This document shows, piece by piece, positions 19,757 through 33,506 of a stretch of DNA of 64,000 nt. The notes under the pieces are model-generated. The model was not told the origin of the DNA. It was given only the letters and a program-made list of their open reading frames with translations, and did no database searches. The stretch lies in NCBI RefSeq assembly GCF_022012305.1, contig NZ_JAKLTM010000002.1, positions 620,001 to 684,000 of the forward strand. The letters run 5' to 3'. A program made the translations under genes and the position numbers. How positions within the stretch are numbered: the first letter of the stretch is position 1; each line of letters opens with the position of its first letter. The stretch comes from Ramlibacter paludis (GTDB lineage Bacteria > Pseudomonadota > Gammaproteobacteria > Burkholderiales > Burkholderiaceae_C).

Positions 19757-21850
19757 ATGTTCACGACCGCATTCCTGGACCTCCCGCCGCTGGAGGAAGC
19801 CGCCGGCACCGTCACGCTGCCGGGCTCGAAGAGCATCTCCAACCGGGTTCTGCTGCTCGCCGCGCTCAGCGCGGGCAAGACGGTCGTCCACGACCTGCTC
19901 GATTCCGACGACACGCGGGTGATGCTCGATGCGCTGCGCGCGCTCGGTTGCAGCGTGGTGCACCGAGACGCCAGCATCGAGATCACCGGCATCCAGGGCC
20001 ACGTCATTCCCGCGCAGGCGGGAACCCAGGGCGCCGCGAAGCGCCTCTTCCTCGGCAACGCCGGCACCGCCATGCGGCCCCTCACCGCCGCCCTCGCCCT
20101 CCTCGGCGGCGACTTCGAACTCTCCGGCGTCGCCCGCATGCACGAGCGCCCCATCGGCGACCTGGTCGACGCCTTGCGCCAGCTGGGCTGCCGCATCGAC
20201 TACCTGGGCACCGAAGGCTACCCGCCGCTGAAGATCCACCCCGCGACCGCACTGAAACTGGACGCGCCGATCAGCGTCCGCGGCGACGTCTCCAGTCAGT
20301 TCCTCACGGCGCTGCTGATGGCCCTGCCGCTGGCGAGTCATAGCGCCCCCACGCCCGGCACTAACGTGTCCGGGCTGCCCCCCGAGGGGGCTGCCCCGCC
20401 TAGGGGCGGCCCGTCGGCGGGGCACGACATCGTGATCGAGGTCGTCGGCGATCTGATCTCCAAGCCCTACATCGAGATCACGCTGAAGATGCTGGAGCGC
20501 TTCGGCATCGCGGTGCGCCGCGACGGCTGGCAGCGCTTCACCATCCCGGCCGGCAGCCGCTACGTGTCGCCCGGCGAGATCCACGTGGAGGCCGACGCGT
20601 CCTCCGCCAGCTATTTCATCGCCCTCGGCGCCATCGCCGCGCGCCCGGGCGCCCCCATCCGCATCGAAGGCGTGGGCGCCGACTCGATCCAGGGCGACAT
20701 CCGCTTCGTCGAGGCCGCGCAGCAGATGGGCGCGCAGGTCACGAGCGGCCCCAACTGGCTGGAAGTCACCCGCGGCGCCTGGCCCCTGAAGGCCATCGAC
20801 CTCGACTGCAACCACATCCCGGACGCCGCGATGACGCTGGCCGTGATGGCGCTCTACGGCGACGGCCCCAGCACGCTGCGCAACATCGCCAGTTGGCGCG
20901 TGAAGGAAACCGACCGCCTGGCCGCCATGGCGACCGAGCTGCGGAAGCTGGGCGCCGAGGTCGAGGAAGGCGCCGACTTCCTGCGCGTGACGCCGCCCGC
21001 CGATTGGCACGCCGCGTCCATCCACACCTACGACGACCACCGCGTGGCCATGTGCTTCGCCCTGGCGGCCTTCAACCGGCGCGGCGCCCACGTGCGCATC
21101 GAAGACCCGAAGTGCGTCGCCAAGACTTTCCCGGACTTCTTCGAGGTGCTGTTCTCCGTGAGCCGAACCGACGCCCCGCACATCCCCGTGGTCTGCGTCG
21201 ACGGCCCCACGGCCTCCGGCAAGGGCACCCTGGCCTCGGAAGTGGCCCACCGCCTGGGCTACCACTACCTGGATTCGGGCGCGCTCTACCGCATCACCGG
21301 CCTGGCCGCCACGCGGGCCGGGCTGGCGCTGGACGAGGCGCACGAGCACACCATTGCCAAGATGGCCGAGACGCTGCCGATCGTGTTTACCGGCGGCCGG
21401 GTGCTGCTGGCCGAGGCCGACGTGACGGACGCCATCCGCACCGAGGAAGCCGGCATGAACGCCTCCCGGGTGTCCGCCCTGCCCGCCGTGCGCACCGCCC
21501 TGGTGGCGCTCCAGCAGGGCTTTCGCAAGCTGCCCGGCCTGGTCGCCGACGGCCGCGACATGGGCACGGTGATCTTCCCGGACGCCACCCTCAAGGTCTA
21601 CCTGACGGCCAGCGCCGCGCAACGCGCCGAACGCCGGTATAAGCAGTTGATTTCAAAGGGGATTTCAGCTACACTCCCGGGTCTTCGGGCAGACCTCGAG
21701 GCCCGCGATGCGCGCGATTCCAACCGCACCGTGGCCCCCTTGAAGCCTGCCCAGGATGCCCTCCTGCTGGATAACTCGAGCCAAACGGTTGAAGAATCGG
21801 TGGCGCAAGTGCTTCGGTGGTGGGAGGAGAAGCAACCCTTCTCCGAGTAA
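19757..21850 (+). CDS. aroA-cmk: Fused EPSP synthase/cytidylate kinase
   Basis: The 697-residue fusion joins AroA (3-phosphoshikimate 1-carboxyvinyltransferase, about 1-470; [40 protein letters not shown]) to cytidylate kinase (about 478-697; P-loop [29 protein letters not shown]). The pairing is known in some Burkholderiales. Two stretches do not fit AroA alignments and look like in-frame repeat insertions: about residues 83-92 ([10 protein letters not shown]) and about 195-222 (starting SHSAPTPG). Both ends of each insertion rejoin the conserved fold, so the enzyme may still work. A promoter for rpsA appears to lie inside the kinase part. Confidence 0.95.
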   Translation: MFTTAFLDLPPLEEAAGTVTLPGSKSISNRVLLLAALSAGKTVVHDLLDSDDTRVMLDALRALGCSVVHRDASIEITGIQGHVIPAQAGTQGAAKRLFLGNAGTAMRPLTAALALLGGDFELSGVARMHERPIGDLVDALRQLGCRIDYLGTEGYPPLKIHPATALKLDAPISVRGDVSSQFLTALLMALPLASHSAPTPGTNVSGLPPEGAAPPRGGPSAGHDIVIEVVGDLISKPYIEITLKMLERFGIAVRRDGWQRFTIPAGSRYVSPGEIHVEADASSASYFIALGAIAARPGAPIRIEGVGADSIQGDIRFVEAAQQMGAQVTSGPNWLEVTRGAWPLKAIDLDCNHIPDAAMTLAVMALYGDGPSTLRNIASWRVKETDRLAAMATELRKLGAEVEEGADFLRVTPPADWHAASIHTYDDHRVAMCFALAAFNRRGAHVRIEDPKCVAKTFPDFFEVLFSVSRTDAPHIPVVCVDGPTASGKGTLASEVAHRLGYHYLDSGALYRITGLAATRAGLALDEAHEHTIAKMAETLPIVFTGGRVLLAEADVTDAIRTEEAGMNASRVSALPAVRTALVALQQGFRKLPGLVADGRDMGTVIFPDATLKVYLTASAAQRAERRYKQLISKGISATLPGLRADLEARDARDSNRTVAPLKPAQDALLLDNSSQTVEESVAQVLRWWEEKQPFSE
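20003..20030. repeat. REP-like palindrome inserted in frame in aroA
   Basis: CATTCCCGCGCAGGCGGGAA with flanking GT and CCCAGG is the widespread proteobacterial REP unit. Related copies lie at 28025-28052 and, inverted, at 37404-37432. Here it is translated as [10 protein letters not shown] without breaking the frame. Confidence 0.85.
20338..20420. repeat. GC-rich palindromic repeat inserted in frame in aroA
   Basis: About 83 bases containing nested inverted repeats (GCCCGGCA...TGTCCGGGC, CCCCCGAGGGGG, CCGCCTAGGGGCGG). It interrupts the conserved AroA run between MALPLA and HDIVIEVVG. The edges are estimated from where the protein family sequence stops and resumes. Confidence 0.65.
21647..21675 (+). 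promoter_or_regulatory. Putative internal promoter for rpsA
   Basis: TTGATT is followed after exactly 17 bases by TACACT, inside the 3' part of the cytidylate kinase coding region. Transcription would start about 260 bases before rpsA. Promoters within cmk serving rpsA are known in E. coli. Confidence 0.5.
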
Positions 21851-21943
21851 GCAGTACCCAGGCCCCCGGCACTCCTCTCGCGCAGCAGCGCACTGGTGAC
21901 GGGGATCGACAACCTAACCCCCGCGGAGCAATCCGCAAACTCA

Positions 21944-23632
21944 ATGTCTGAATCTTTTGCCGCCCTGTTCGAAGAATCGCTGCAACGCGCTGAAATGCGC
22001 GCGGGCGAAGTCATCACCGCCGAAGTTGTCCGCGTGGAACACAACCACGTCGTCGTCAACGCCGGCCTGAAGTCGGAAGCCTACATTCCGATCGACGAAT
22101 TCAAGAACGACCAGGGCGAAGTCGAAGTGCAAGCCGGTGACTTCGTCTCCGTTGCCATCGACGCCATCGAAAACGGCTACGGCGACACCATCCTGTCGCG
22201 CGACAAGGCCAAGCGCCTCGCCTCCTGGATGTCCCTGGAGAAGGCGCTGGAGTCCGGCGAATTCGTCACCGGCACCACCACCGGCAAGGTCAAGGGCGGC
22301 CTGACCGTCCTGGTCAACGGCATCCGTGCCTTCCTGCCCGGCTCGCTGATCGACACCCGTCCCATCAAGGACCTGTCGCCCTACGAGAACAAGACCCTGG
22401 AATTCAAGGTCATCAAGCTCGATCGCAAGCGCAACAACGTGGTGCTGTCGCGCCGCGCCGTCGTCGAAGCGTCGATGGGCGAAGAGCGCGCCAAGCTGAT
22501 GGAAACCCTGAAGGAAGGCTCCATCGTGCGCGGCGTGGTCAAGAACATCACCGAGTACGGTGCGTTCGTGGACCTCGGCGGCATCGACGGCCTGCTGCAC
22601 ATCACCGACATGGCCTGGCGCCGTGTCCGCCACCCGAGCGAAGTGGTCACCGCCGGCCAGGAAATCACCGCCAAGATCCTCAAGTTCGACACCGAGAAGA
22701 ACCGCGTGTCCCTGGGCCTGAAGCAGATGGGCGACGATCCGTGGCTGGGCGTGTCCCGCCGCTACCCGCCGGGCACCCGCATGTTCGGCAAGGTCACCAA
22801 CATCGCCGACTACGGCGCGTTCGTGGAACTGGAACCCGGCATCGAAGGCCTGGTGCACGTCTCCGAAATGGACTGGACCAACAAGAACGTGGCCCCGTCC
22901 AAGGTCGTGTCGCTGGGTGACGAAGTCGAAGTCATGGTCCTCGAGATCGACGAAGACAAGCGCCGCATCAGCCTGGGCATGAAGCAGTGCAAGGCCAACC
23001 CCTGGCAGGAATTCGCGCAGAACACCAAGCGCGGCGACCGCGTCAAGGGCCCGATCAAGTCGATCACCGACTTCGGCGTGTTCGTCGGCCTGGCCGCCGG
23101 CATCGACGGCCTGGTGCACCTGTCCGACCTCTCGTGGAACGAAACCGGCGAAGCCGCGGTTCGCAACTACAAGAAGGGCCAGGAAGTCGAAGCCATCGTG
23201 CTGGGCGTGGACGTCGACCGCGAGCGCATCTCCCTGGGCATCAAGCAGCTGGATGGCGACCCGTTTGCCACCTTCACCTCGGTGCATGACAAGGGTTCCG
23301 CCGTCACCGGCAAGGTCAAGACCGTCGACGCCAAGGGCGCCGAGATCGACCTGGGCGAGGACATCATCGGCTACCTGCGTGCCTCCGAAATCAGCCGCGA
23401 CCGCGTGGAAGACGCGCGCAACGTGCTGAAGGAAGGCGACGAAGTCACGGCAGTCGTCGTGAACATCGACCGCAAGACCCGCAACATCCAGCTGTCCATC
23501 AAGCAGAAGGACATGATCGACGAGCAGGGCGCGATGGCCAACCTGAGCCAGCAGTCCGCCCGCGAGAACGCCGGCACGACCAGCCTGGGCGCGCTGCTGC
23601 GTGCCAAGCTGGACAACTCCTCCGACAAGTAA
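21944..23632 (+). CDS. rpsA: 30S ribosomal protein S1
   Basis: S1 binds mRNA and helps initiate translation. The protein has 562 residues and six S1 (OB-fold) repeats, for example [63 protein letters not shown] and [25 protein letters not shown]. The first two repeats are divergent, as is normal. The start at ATG 21944 ([13 protein letters not shown]) is the family start; only a weak GGAG lies 14 bases upstream, as is common for rpsA, whose translation is autoregulated. Confidence 0.98.
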   Translation: MSESFAALFEESLQRAEMRAGEVITAEVVRVEHNHVVVNAGLKSEAYIPIDEFKNDQGEVEVQAGDFVSVAIDAIENGYGDTILSRDKAKRLASWMSLEKALESGEFVTGTTTGKVKGGLTVLVNGIRAFLPGSLIDTRPIKDLSPYENKTLEFKVIKLDRKRNNVVLSRRAVVEASMGEERAKLMETLKEGSIVRGVVKNITEYGAFVDLGGIDGLLHITDMAWRRVRHPSEVVTAGQEITAKILKFDTEKNRVSLGLKQMGDDPWLGVSRRYPPGTRMFGKVTNIADYGAFVELEPGIEGLVHVSEMDWTNKNVAPSKVVSLGDEVEVMVLEIDEDKRRISLGMKQCKANPWQEFAQNTKRGDRVKGPIKSITDFGVFVGLAAGIDGLVHLSDLSWNETGEAAVRNYKKGQEVEAIVLGVDVDRERISLGIKQLDGDPFATFTSVHDKGSAVTGKVKTVDAKGAEIDLGEDIIGYLRASEISRDRVEDARNVLKEGDEVTAVVVNIDRKTRNIQLSIKQKDMIDEQGAMANLSQQSARENAGTTSLGALLRAKLDNSSDK

Positions 23633-23669
23633 TGACGGAATGACCTCGCTGCTGCGCAGCGTCGATGAC

Positions 23670-23688
23670 GCAATGACCTGGTCATTGC
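23670..23688. repeat. Perfect short palindrome between rpsA and ihfB
   Basis: GCAATGACC and GGTCATTGC form a 9-bp perfect palindrome around one base. Similar CAATGAC/GTCATTG bits recur around it. It has no T-run, so it is not an obvious terminator; it could bind a dimeric protein or be a REP remnant. Confidence 0.5.
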
Positions 23689-23740
23689 AGTCATTGACGC
23701 CGCGCCGGCGGCGAAGTCATGCGTTGCGCAGCAAAGCGTC

Positions 23741-24046
23741 ATGACCCGAAGCGACCTCGTCGAAGAACTGGCCTCCCGGTTCAGCCAGCTCACCCACCGC
23801 GACGCCGAATACGCCGTCAAGACCATTCTTGACGCGATGAGCGAAGCGCTGGTGCGCGGCCACCGGATCGAGATCCGCGGCTTCGGCAGCTTCTCCATCA
23901 ACCGCCGCCCGCCCCGCATGGGCCGCAATCCCCGTTCGGGCGAGAGCGTGCACATCCCGGAAAAGCGGGTTCCGCACTTCAAGCCGGGCAAGGCCCTGCG
24001 CGAAGCGGTGGACGAGCGGACCAAGGAGTTGGAGAAAAAGGGCTAG
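23741..24046 (+). CDS. ihfB: Integration host factor subunit beta
   Basis: IHF-beta pairs with IHF-alpha to bend DNA at specific sites and helps sigma-54 promoters and recombination. The protein has 101 residues with the HU/IHF fold ([26 protein letters not shown]) and the DNA-binding arm with conserved [27 protein letters not shown]. It lies directly after rpsA, the usual position in proteobacteria. Confidence 0.97.
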   Translation: MTRSDLVEELASRFSQLTHRDAEYAVKTILDAMSEALVRGHRIEIRGFGSFSINRRPPRMGRNPRSGESVHIPEKRVPHFKPGKALREAVDERTKELEKKG

Positions 24047-24056
24047 GCCCTAGAAT
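24029..24056 (+). promoter_or_regulatory. Putative promoter of lapA-lapB
   Basis: TTGGAG is followed after 16 bases by TAGAAT, overlapping the 3' end of ihfB and ending 20 bases before the lapA ATG. Confidence 0.4.
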
Positions 24057-24076
24057 TTGGACTCCGGAAGGGCCAA

Positions 24077-24367
24077 ATGAAATACCTCGCATGGCTGCTC
24101 AAGGCAGCCATTTTTTTTACGCTGTTCGCCTTCGCGCTGAACAACCAGCAGGACGTCACCGTCCACTTCTTCTTCGGCACCCACTGGACGGCGCCGCTGG
24201 TGCTGGTGGTGCTCGCCGCCTTTGCCGCCGGGCTGGCCATCGGCGCCCTGGGCATGGTGCCGCGCTGGCTGGCGCACCGCCGCGCGATGCGCCTGGCGCG
24301 CGACGACGCCAACGCCAGCACGCTGATCGGGCCGCAGACGCGCTCCGGCAACCCGCATGGACTTTGA
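24077..24367 (+). CDS. lapA: LapA-domain inner-membrane protein
   Basis: The protein has 96 residues with two transmembrane helices (about 5-22 and 38-60) around the family motif LNNQQDVTVHFF, then a basic cytoplasmic tail (PRWLAHRRAMRLAR). LapA accompanies LapB in controlling lipopolysaccharide assembly at the inner membrane. The reading frame overlaps the start of lapB by 11 bases, as in other proteobacteria. Confidence 0.92.
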   Translation: MKYLAWLLKAAIFFTLFAFALNNQQDVTVHFFFGTHWTAPLVLVVLAAFAAGLAIGALGMVPRWLAHRRAMRLARDDANASTLIGPQTRSGNPHGL

Positions 24368-25493
24368 CCTCACCTGGCTGCTCTGGGGCCTGCCGATCGC
24401 CTTCGGCCTGGGCTGGCTCGCCTCGCGCCTGGACCTGCGCCAGCTGCGCATCGAGAACCGCCTCGCGCCCAAGGCCTACTTCCGCGGCCTGAACTTCCTG
24501 CTGAACGAACAGCAGGACCAGGCCATCGACGCCTTCATCGAGGCCGTGCAGAACGACCCCGACACCTCCGAGCTGCACTTCGCGCTGGGCAACCTGTTTC
24601 GCCGCCGCGGCGAGTACGAGCGGGCCGTGCGCGTGCACGAGCACCTGCTGTCGCGCGCCGACCTCTCGCGCGCCGACCGCCATCGCGCCCAGCATGCCCT
24701 CGCCCTCGACTTCCTGAAGGCCGGCCTGCTCGATCGGGCCGAGGAAGCCCTGCGCAAGCTCGAAGGCAGCGCCTACGAGGAACAGGCCCTGCTCGCGCTG
24801 CTGGCCATCTACGAGCGTTCGCGCGACTGGCCGCAGGCCGCCGAGATCGCCCGCAAGCTCGAAGCGGCCGGCAGCGGCGGCCAGTTCGCCGGCCGCCTGG
24901 CGCACTACCTGTGCGAGCAGGCCACCAGCGCCGCGCCCGAGGCGGCACGCGAACTGCTGGAGCGCGCGATGAAGATCGCGCCCAAGGCGCCGCGCCCCCG
25001 CATGGAACTGGCGGCGCTCGCCCGCCGCGCCGGCGACCCGCAGGGCGCCTGGACGCTGCTGTCCGAGCTGGCGCAGGTGGTGCCCTCTTCGGTGCCGCTG
25101 GTGGCCAAGCCCCTGACGGACGTGGCCGCGGCCTGCGGCCGCGAGGCGGAAGCCCGCGCCATCCTCGAAGGCAGCTACGAACACACGCCTTCGCTCGACG
25201 TGCTGGATGGCATCGCCAGCCTGGACGCCGACGCCGAGAAAGCCCGCAACCGCTACGTCGAACACCTCAAGCGCGAGCCCTCGCTGGTCGCCGCCGCCAA
25301 GTGGATCGCCGGCGAGAAGCTGGAGCACGAGCAGTTCCATCCGGACGTGCAGCGCGCGCTGGACCACGCCGTGAAGCCGCTCACGCGCTACCGCTGCGCC
25401 GCCTGCGGCTTCGAGGCCAAGACGCATTTCTGGCAATGTCCCGGCTGCCAATCCTGGGACAGCTACCCCGCACGAAGGGTGGAAGAACTATGA
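24357..25493 (+). CDS. lapB: Lipopolysaccharide assembly protein B
   Basis: LapB scaffolds LPS synthesis and promotes FtsH-dependent turnover of LpxC. The protein has 378 residues: an N-terminal membrane anchor ([22 protein letters not shown]), tetratricopeptide repeats (about 45-330; [21 protein letters not shown]) and a C-terminal rubredoxin-like metal site (CAACGF and CPGC, 4 Cys). The order lapA-lapB-rfaE1-hldD links it with heptose synthesis. The stop overlaps rfaE1 (ATGA). Confidence 0.95.
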   Translation: MDFDLTWLLWGLPIAFGLGWLASRLDLRQLRIENRLAPKAYFRGLNFLLNEQQDQAIDAFIEAVQNDPDTSELHFALGNLFRRRGEYERAVRVHEHLLSRADLSRADRHRAQHALALDFLKAGLLDRAEEALRKLEGSAYEEQALLALLAIYERSRDWPQAAEIARKLEAAGSGGQFAGRLAHYLCEQATSAAPEAARELLERAMKIAPKAPRPRMELAALARRAGDPQGAWTLLSELAQVVPSSVPLVAKPLTDVAAACGREAEARAILEGSYEHTPSLDVLDGIASLDADAEKARNRYVEHLKREPSLVAAAKWIAGEKLEHEQFHPDVQRALDHAVKPLTRYRCAACGFEAKTHFWQCPGCQSWDSYPARRVEEL

Positions 25494-26419
25494 ACCCGAG
25501 CCAACAACAGATCGCCGCGGCCCGCGTGCTGGTGGTGGGCGACGCCATGCTGGACCGCTACTGGCACGGCGCCGTCGAACGCATCTCGCCGGAAGCCCCG
25601 GTGCCGGTGGTCAAGGTGTCGCGCGAGGAAGAGCGCATCGGCGCCGCCGCCAACGTGGCCTACAACGTCAGCACGCTGGGCGCGCAGGCCAGCTTCCTGG
25701 GCGTGGTGGGCGACGACGAGCCGGGGCACCGCCTCGAGAAGCTGCTGACCGAGACCGGCATCCGCACGCACTTGAAGCGCGACCCGGGCCTGCGCACCAC
25801 CGTCAAGCTGCGCGTCATCGGCCGGCAGCAGCAGTTGCTGCGCATGGACTTCGAGAACGAGCCCGACCACGAGGTGCTGGCGCTGCAGAACGAAGCCTTC
25901 GCCGGCCTCGTCGACGCGCAGGACGCGGTGCTGTTCTCCGACTACGGCAAGGGCGGCCTCGCCCACATCCCCGCCATGATCGCGGCGGCCCGCGGCGCCG
26001 GCAAGACCGTGCTGGTCGACCCCAAGGGCCACGACTACGGCCGCTACCGCGGCGCCAGCGTCATCACGCCCAACCGCGCCGAACTGCAGGACGTGATCGG
26101 CCGCTGGAGCAGCGAGGCCGAACTGAACGCCAAGGCGCACAAGCTGCGCGCCGAGCTCGACCTCGATGCGCTGCTGCTCACGCGCAGCGAGGAAGGCATG
26201 ACCTTGTTCGACGCGCAGGGCGAATTCACCGTCAAGGCGCAGGCGCGCGAAGTGTTCGACGTCACCGGCGCCGGCGACACCGTCATCGCCACGCTGGCGA
26301 CCATGGCCGCCGCGGGCCTGAGTCTGCGCGAGGCCGTGCCGATCGCCAACAAGGCCGGCGGCATCGTGGTGGGCAAGTTCGGCACCGCCACCGTCTCTTA
26401 CCAGGAACTGTTCTCATGA
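25490..26419 (+). CDS. rfaE1: D-glycero-beta-D-manno-heptose-7-phosphate kinase
   Basis: This PfkB-family kinase adds the second phosphate in making ADP-heptose for the LPS core. The protein has 309 residues with the N-terminal [26 protein letters not shown] signature split around its GD motif, GGAANVA-like AAANVAYN, and the catalytic loop [15 protein letters not shown] near the C-terminus. It is the kinase half only: the nucleotidyltransferase domain of E. coli HldE is absent, so a separate rfaE2 must lie elsewhere. It overlaps lapB and hldD by 4 bases each. Confidence 0.95.
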   Translation: MNPSQQQIAAARVLVVGDAMLDRYWHGAVERISPEAPVPVVKVSREEERIGAAANVAYNVSTLGAQASFLGVVGDDEPGHRLEKLLTETGIRTHLKRDPGLRTTVKLRVIGRQQQLLRMDFENEPDHEVLALQNEAFAGLVDAQDAVLFSDYGKGGLAHIPAMIAAARGAGKTVLVDPKGHDYGRYRGASVITPNRAELQDVIGRWSSEAELNAKAHKLRAELDLDALLLTRSEEGMTLFDAQGEFTVKAQAREVFDVTGAGDTVIATLATMAAAGLSLREAVPIANKAGGIVVGKFGTATVSYQELFS

Positions 26420-27411
26420 CCCGCGTAGTCGTCACCGGCGCGGCCGGTTTCATCGGATCCAACATCGTCAAGGGCCTCAACGCCCGCGGCATCGACGACA
26501 TCATCGCCGTCGACGACCTGACGCAAGGCGACAAGTTCCGCAACCTCGCCGACCTGCGCATCGCCGACTACGTCGATGCCGACAACTTCTATGCGATGTT
26601 TGCCGAAGGCGTGTTCGGCAAGGTCGAAGCCGTGTTCCACGAGGGCGCCTGCAGCGACACGATGGAGTCGGACGGCAAGTACATGATGGACAACAACTAC
26701 GGCGTGTCCATGGCGCTGTTCGAGGCCTGCGAGCAGCACGGCACGCGCATGCTGTATGCGTCGTCCGCCGCGGTCTACGGCGGCAGCGACACCTTCCAGG
26801 AAACGCCGCAGTTCGAGCTGCCGCTGAACGTCTACGGCTACAGCAAGCTGCTGTTCGACCAGCGCATGCGGCGCGAGACCGAGAACTTCAAGCGCAACAG
26901 GAAGCAGGTGGTGGGCTTCCGCTACTTCAACGTCTACGGCCCGCGCGAGCAGCACAAGGGCCGCATGGCGAGCGTGGCCTTCCACCAGTTCAACCAGTTC
27001 CGCGACCACGGCAAGGTCAAGCTGTTCGGGGAGTACGGTGGCTATGGGCCCGGCGAGCAGACGCGCGACTTCGTCTTCGTCGACGACGTGGTGGCCGTCA
27101 ACCTGTGGTTCTACGACCACCCGGACAAGTCCGGCGTGTTCAACCTCGGCACCGGCCGGGCCCAGCCTTTCAACGACGTGGCCGTGGCGGTGGTCGACAC
27201 GCTCAAGGGCGGCGGCGTGCCCGATGCGGCTGCGGCAGTGCAGCAAGACCTGCTGGAATACGTGCCCTTCCCCGACGCCCTGCGCGGCAAGTACCAGTGC
27301 TACACCCAGGCCGACCTGACGGCCTTGCGCGCCGCCGGATGTGACCATGTGTTCGCCGACGTGGCGACCGGCGTGGCGAAGTACATGCAGGTGCTGGCGA
27401 CGCGCGATTGA
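26416..27411 (+). CDS. hldD: ADP-glyceromanno-heptose 6-epimerase
   Basis: HldD converts ADP-D-glycero-D-manno-heptose to the L,D form used in the LPS inner core. The protein has 331 residues with [17 protein letters not shown], the [12 protein letters not shown] segment typical of Hld[19 protein letters not shown], catalytic YGYSK and [20 protein letters not shown]. It is coupled to rfaE1 by an ATGA overlap. Confidence 0.97.
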   Translation: MTRVVVTGAAGFIGSNIVKGLNARGIDDIIAVDDLTQGDKFRNLADLRIADYVDADNFYAMFAEGVFGKVEAVFHEGACSDTMESDGKYMMDNNYGVSMALFEACEQHGTRMLYASSAAVYGGSDTFQETPQFELPLNVYGYSKLLFDQRMRRETENFKRNRKQVVGFRYFNVYGPREQHKGRMASVAFHQFNQFRDHGKVKLFGEYGGYGPGEQTRDFVFVDDVVAVNLWFYDHPDKSGVFNLGTGRAQPFNDVAVAVVDTLKGGGVPDAAAAVQQDLLEYVPFPDALRGKYQCYTQADLTALRAAGCDHVFADVATGVAKYMQVLATRD

Positions 27412-27522
27412 GGTTCCAGCGCCCCCCCGGGTAATCCCTGAACGTCAACGGGCTTGCCCATCCACCCGTTGTGGGATCAGCCGGCCCGCCGGGCCAGCCC
27501 AATCCCAGTTCAGGAGAACTGC

Positions 27523-27990
27523 ATGCTGAAGAAAATCCTGGCCGTCCTGGCCATGCTGTACGCCGTCGCCAGCTTCGCCGCCGTCGACGTGAACAAGGCC
27601 ACCGCGGCCGAACTCGACGCGGTGAAGGGCATCGGCCCCACCACTTCCAAGGCCATCGTCGCCGAGCGCAAGAAGGGCGACTTCAAGAGCTGGGAAGACC
27701 TGATCGCCCGCGTCAAGGGCATCGGCGAGACCAAGGCCACCACCCTGTCGAAGGAAGGCCTGACGGTCAGCGGCGCCCAGTTCACCAAGGCCGACGCGAA
27801 GGCTGCCAAGAAGGACGCCAAGGAAGAGAAGAAGGAAGCCAAGGCCGCCGCCAAGGAAGAAAAGAAGGAAGCCAAGGCGGAGAAGAAGGAAGAGAAGGCC
27901 ATGGCCAAGGCCGACAAGAAGGACGAGAAGAAGGCCGCCGAAGCCAAGCCGGCCGCCAGCGCCAAGCCCGCTGCCAGCGCGAAGAAATAA
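27523..27990 (+). CDS. ComEA-like helix-hairpin-helix protein with a charged tail
   Basis: The protein has 155 residues. A signal peptide (MLKKILAVLAMLYAVASFAA) is followed by a ComEA-type helix-hairpin-helix DNA-binding unit (about 22-80; VNKATAAELDAVKGIGPTTS, VKGIGETKATTL). The last 70 residues are a Lys/Glu/Ala-rich tail built of loose repeats such as KEEKKEAKA and then PAASAKPAASAKK. ATG 27523 has a good RBS (AGGAG). ComEA proteins bind incoming DNA in the periplasm; the long charged tail is not part of the usual short Gram-negative form. A hairpin terminator follows. Confidence 0.85.
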   Translation: MLKKILAVLAMLYAVASFAAVDVNKATAAELDAVKGIGPTTSKAIVAERKKGDFKSWEDLIARVKGIGETKATTLSKEGLTVSGAQFTKADAKAAKKDAKEEKKEAKAAAKEEKKEAKAEKKEEKAMAKADKKDEKKAAEAKPAASAKPAASAKK

Positions 27991-27994
27991 GCGC

Positions 27995-28052
27995 CGTCAT
28001 CCCCGCGCGGTGACGCGCACGCGCGTCATCCCCGCGCAGGCGGGGACCCAGG
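27995..28052. repeat. Tandem REP-like units
   Basis: A truncated unit (GTCATCCCCGCGCGG, from 27995) is followed by a complete one at 28025-28052 (GTCATCCCCGCGCAGGCGGG plus GACCCAGG). They are the same family as the unit in aroA. Confidence 0.8.
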
Positions 28053-28077
28053 AAGGCCCGCACCCGCGGGCCTTCCT
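28050..28077. terminator. Bidirectional hairpin between convergent genes
   Basis: AGGAAGGCCCGC pairs perfectly with GCGGGCCTTCCT (12 bp, 4-base loop), sitting between the ComEA-like gene and the convergent oxidoreductase gene. Its T-run is weak. Confidence 0.6.
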
Positions 28078-29173
28078 CATTCCCGCAACCGCCCCGGCGA
28101 AAACACCCCCGCCTCCGGCACCGCGCTCCCGGCAATCAACGCCGCCGCCATTTCGCTCGCGCCGGCCGCGGTCTGGATCCCATACCCGCCCTGCGCGGCC
28201 AGCCAGAAGAAACCCGCCTTCCCCGGCTCGAACCCGATCACCAGCTCGCCGTCGGCCACGAAGGACCGCAGCCCGGCCCAGGTCGCCACCGGCCGCCGGA
28301 TCTGCAGCGTGGTCACCGCTTCGATCTGGTGGATGCCCAGCGCGATGTCCAGTTCTTCGGGCAGCACGTCGTGGGGGTCCACGGGGTCGGCGTTCGCCGG
28401 CGAACCGAGCAGCAGTCCCGCATCGGGCTTGAAGTAGTAGTTCTCGTCGACGCCGACCACCGCCGGCCAGTCGTGCACGTCGATGCTCTCGGGGGGCCGG
28501 AAGGTGAAGGCACTGCGGCGGCGCGGCTGCAGGCCCACGGGCGGCACGCCGGCAAGCTTGGCGAGCGCGTCCGCCCAGGCACCGGCGGCATTCACTAGGA
28601 CCGGCGCAGTCAAGCTCTCGCCCTGTTGCGTGTGCACCGTCCATGCCGCGCCATCGTGGGTCGCCGCAACCACGGACTGGCCGCAACGCACTTCGCCGCC
28701 GCGCTGGCGCAGCCCCCGCAGGAAGCCCTGGTGCAGCGCGTCGACGTCTATGTCCTCGCCGGCCGGGTCGTACAGGGCGCCGTGCACGACCTCCGGCCGC
28801 AGGCAGGGCACGCGCTGCAGCGCCTGCGCCGCATCGAGCTTAACCAGCCCCGCGCAACCCGGGGCCAGTTCGGCATGGAGCGCCTGCATCCGGTCGGCCT
28901 GTTCGTGCGTGGCGAGATAGAGCACGCCGCGTGGCGCGAGCAGCGGCACATCGGTGAATCCCAGCGGCGGCTGCTCGTAGAAGCTGCGGCTGGCACGCGT
29001 GAGGGCGCGCACGCCGGGCGGGCCGTAGCTCTCCATGAACATCGCGGCCGAGCGGCCCGTGGAGTGGTAGCCGGGCTGCGCTTCGCGCTCCAGCACCAGC
29101 ACCTTGCGGGTGGCCGCCAGGCGCCAGGCCAGCGAGGCACCGGCGATGCCCGCGCCGACGACGATGACGTCGA

Positions 29174-29177
<4 letters not shown>
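28077..29177 (-). CDS. FAD-dependent oxidoreductase (D-amino-acid oxidase fold)
   Basis: The protein has 366 residues. The N-terminal [19 protein letters not shown] is the FAD dinucleotide motif, followed by [19 protein letters not shown], a DAO-type region, and the C-terminal [20 protein letters not shown]. The start is GTG 29177, overlapping the stop of the 5-oxoprolinase gene (GTGA); the first in-frame ATG further upstream lies inside that gene. It probably oxidises an amino or imino acid released by the upstream enzyme, but the substrate cannot be read from the sequence. Confidence 0.85.
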
Positions 29178-32751
<3,574 letters not shown>

Positions 32752-32755
<4 letters not shown>

Positions 32756-33480
32756 GGAACGATTATGGAGTCGCGCAAGCTGAGCGGACGCAGGCCGGTG
32801 GCCTCCGCGAGCTGCTGCGCATAGGGCGGCATGTTGGTGCACTCGAGCACCACCGTGCGCAAGTCGGGTGCACGGCGCTTCAGTTCCACCGCCGCGGCCG
32901 CCACGTCGGCGCCGGCTTGCTCCAGGTCCATCCGCGTGTCGTTGCCCAGGATCGGCCGCGCGAACTCGCCTTGCGGATCCACTCCTTGCACCACGACGTC
33001 GCCCAGGCGCTCGCGCGGCACGCCCGCCGCTAGCAGGTGCTCTTCCCCGAGATGGGCGGCGCTGATGGTGAGCACCCCCACCCGCCGCTCCCGCGCCAGC
33101 AGGGCCGGCAGCTGCAGCAGGCTGGAACTCACGAGCGGTACTTTCAGGGCGGCTTGCAGCTCCTGCTGCAACAGCACCAGGAAGCCACAGCTGGTGGTGA
33201 GCACTTCGCAGCCCGCCTCCTCCAGCGCCAGCAAGGCGGCCTGCAACTGGGGCAGCACCCCGGACGCACGCAGGCCGGCCGCGGACTGCACCACCACGCC
33301 CGGCGCCAGCCGCGGCACCACCTTCAGCAGGGTGGGAATGGGCCAGCTCGCGGGATTGCCGATGTCGCCCAAGGGACGCGGGAAGCGCGTATCGAGCATC
33401 AGGATGCCCAGGCGCGGCGCCGCGCCGGGGGGAAATACGGGTGGCGCTGGCCCGTTACTTGCACTTATCCTGCCGTCCAT
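32752..33480 (-). CDS. Asp/Glu/hydantoin racemase-family protein
   Basis: The protein has 242 residues with the two-cysteine arrangement of cofactor-independent racemases: first Cys in [12 protein letters not shown] (about 95), second Cys in [12 protein letters not shown] (about 218), plus the [11 protein letters not shown] segment. The stop overlaps the 5-oxoprolinase start by 4 bases, so both are in one operon. It may convert D- and L-forms of glutamate, 5-oxoproline or hydantoins. Its start is only 26 bases from the divergent TRAP receptor gene, so their promoters must overlap the coding ends. Confidence 0.75.
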
Positions 33481-33506
33481 ATCCTGCGCATTGTCACGGA
33501 GCGACC

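Noticed and set aside
27995-28052. The repeated GTCATCCCCGCG units as a CRISPR array
   Set aside because: There are only two adjacent units of a palindrome found singly elsewhere, with no regular spacers and no cas genes.
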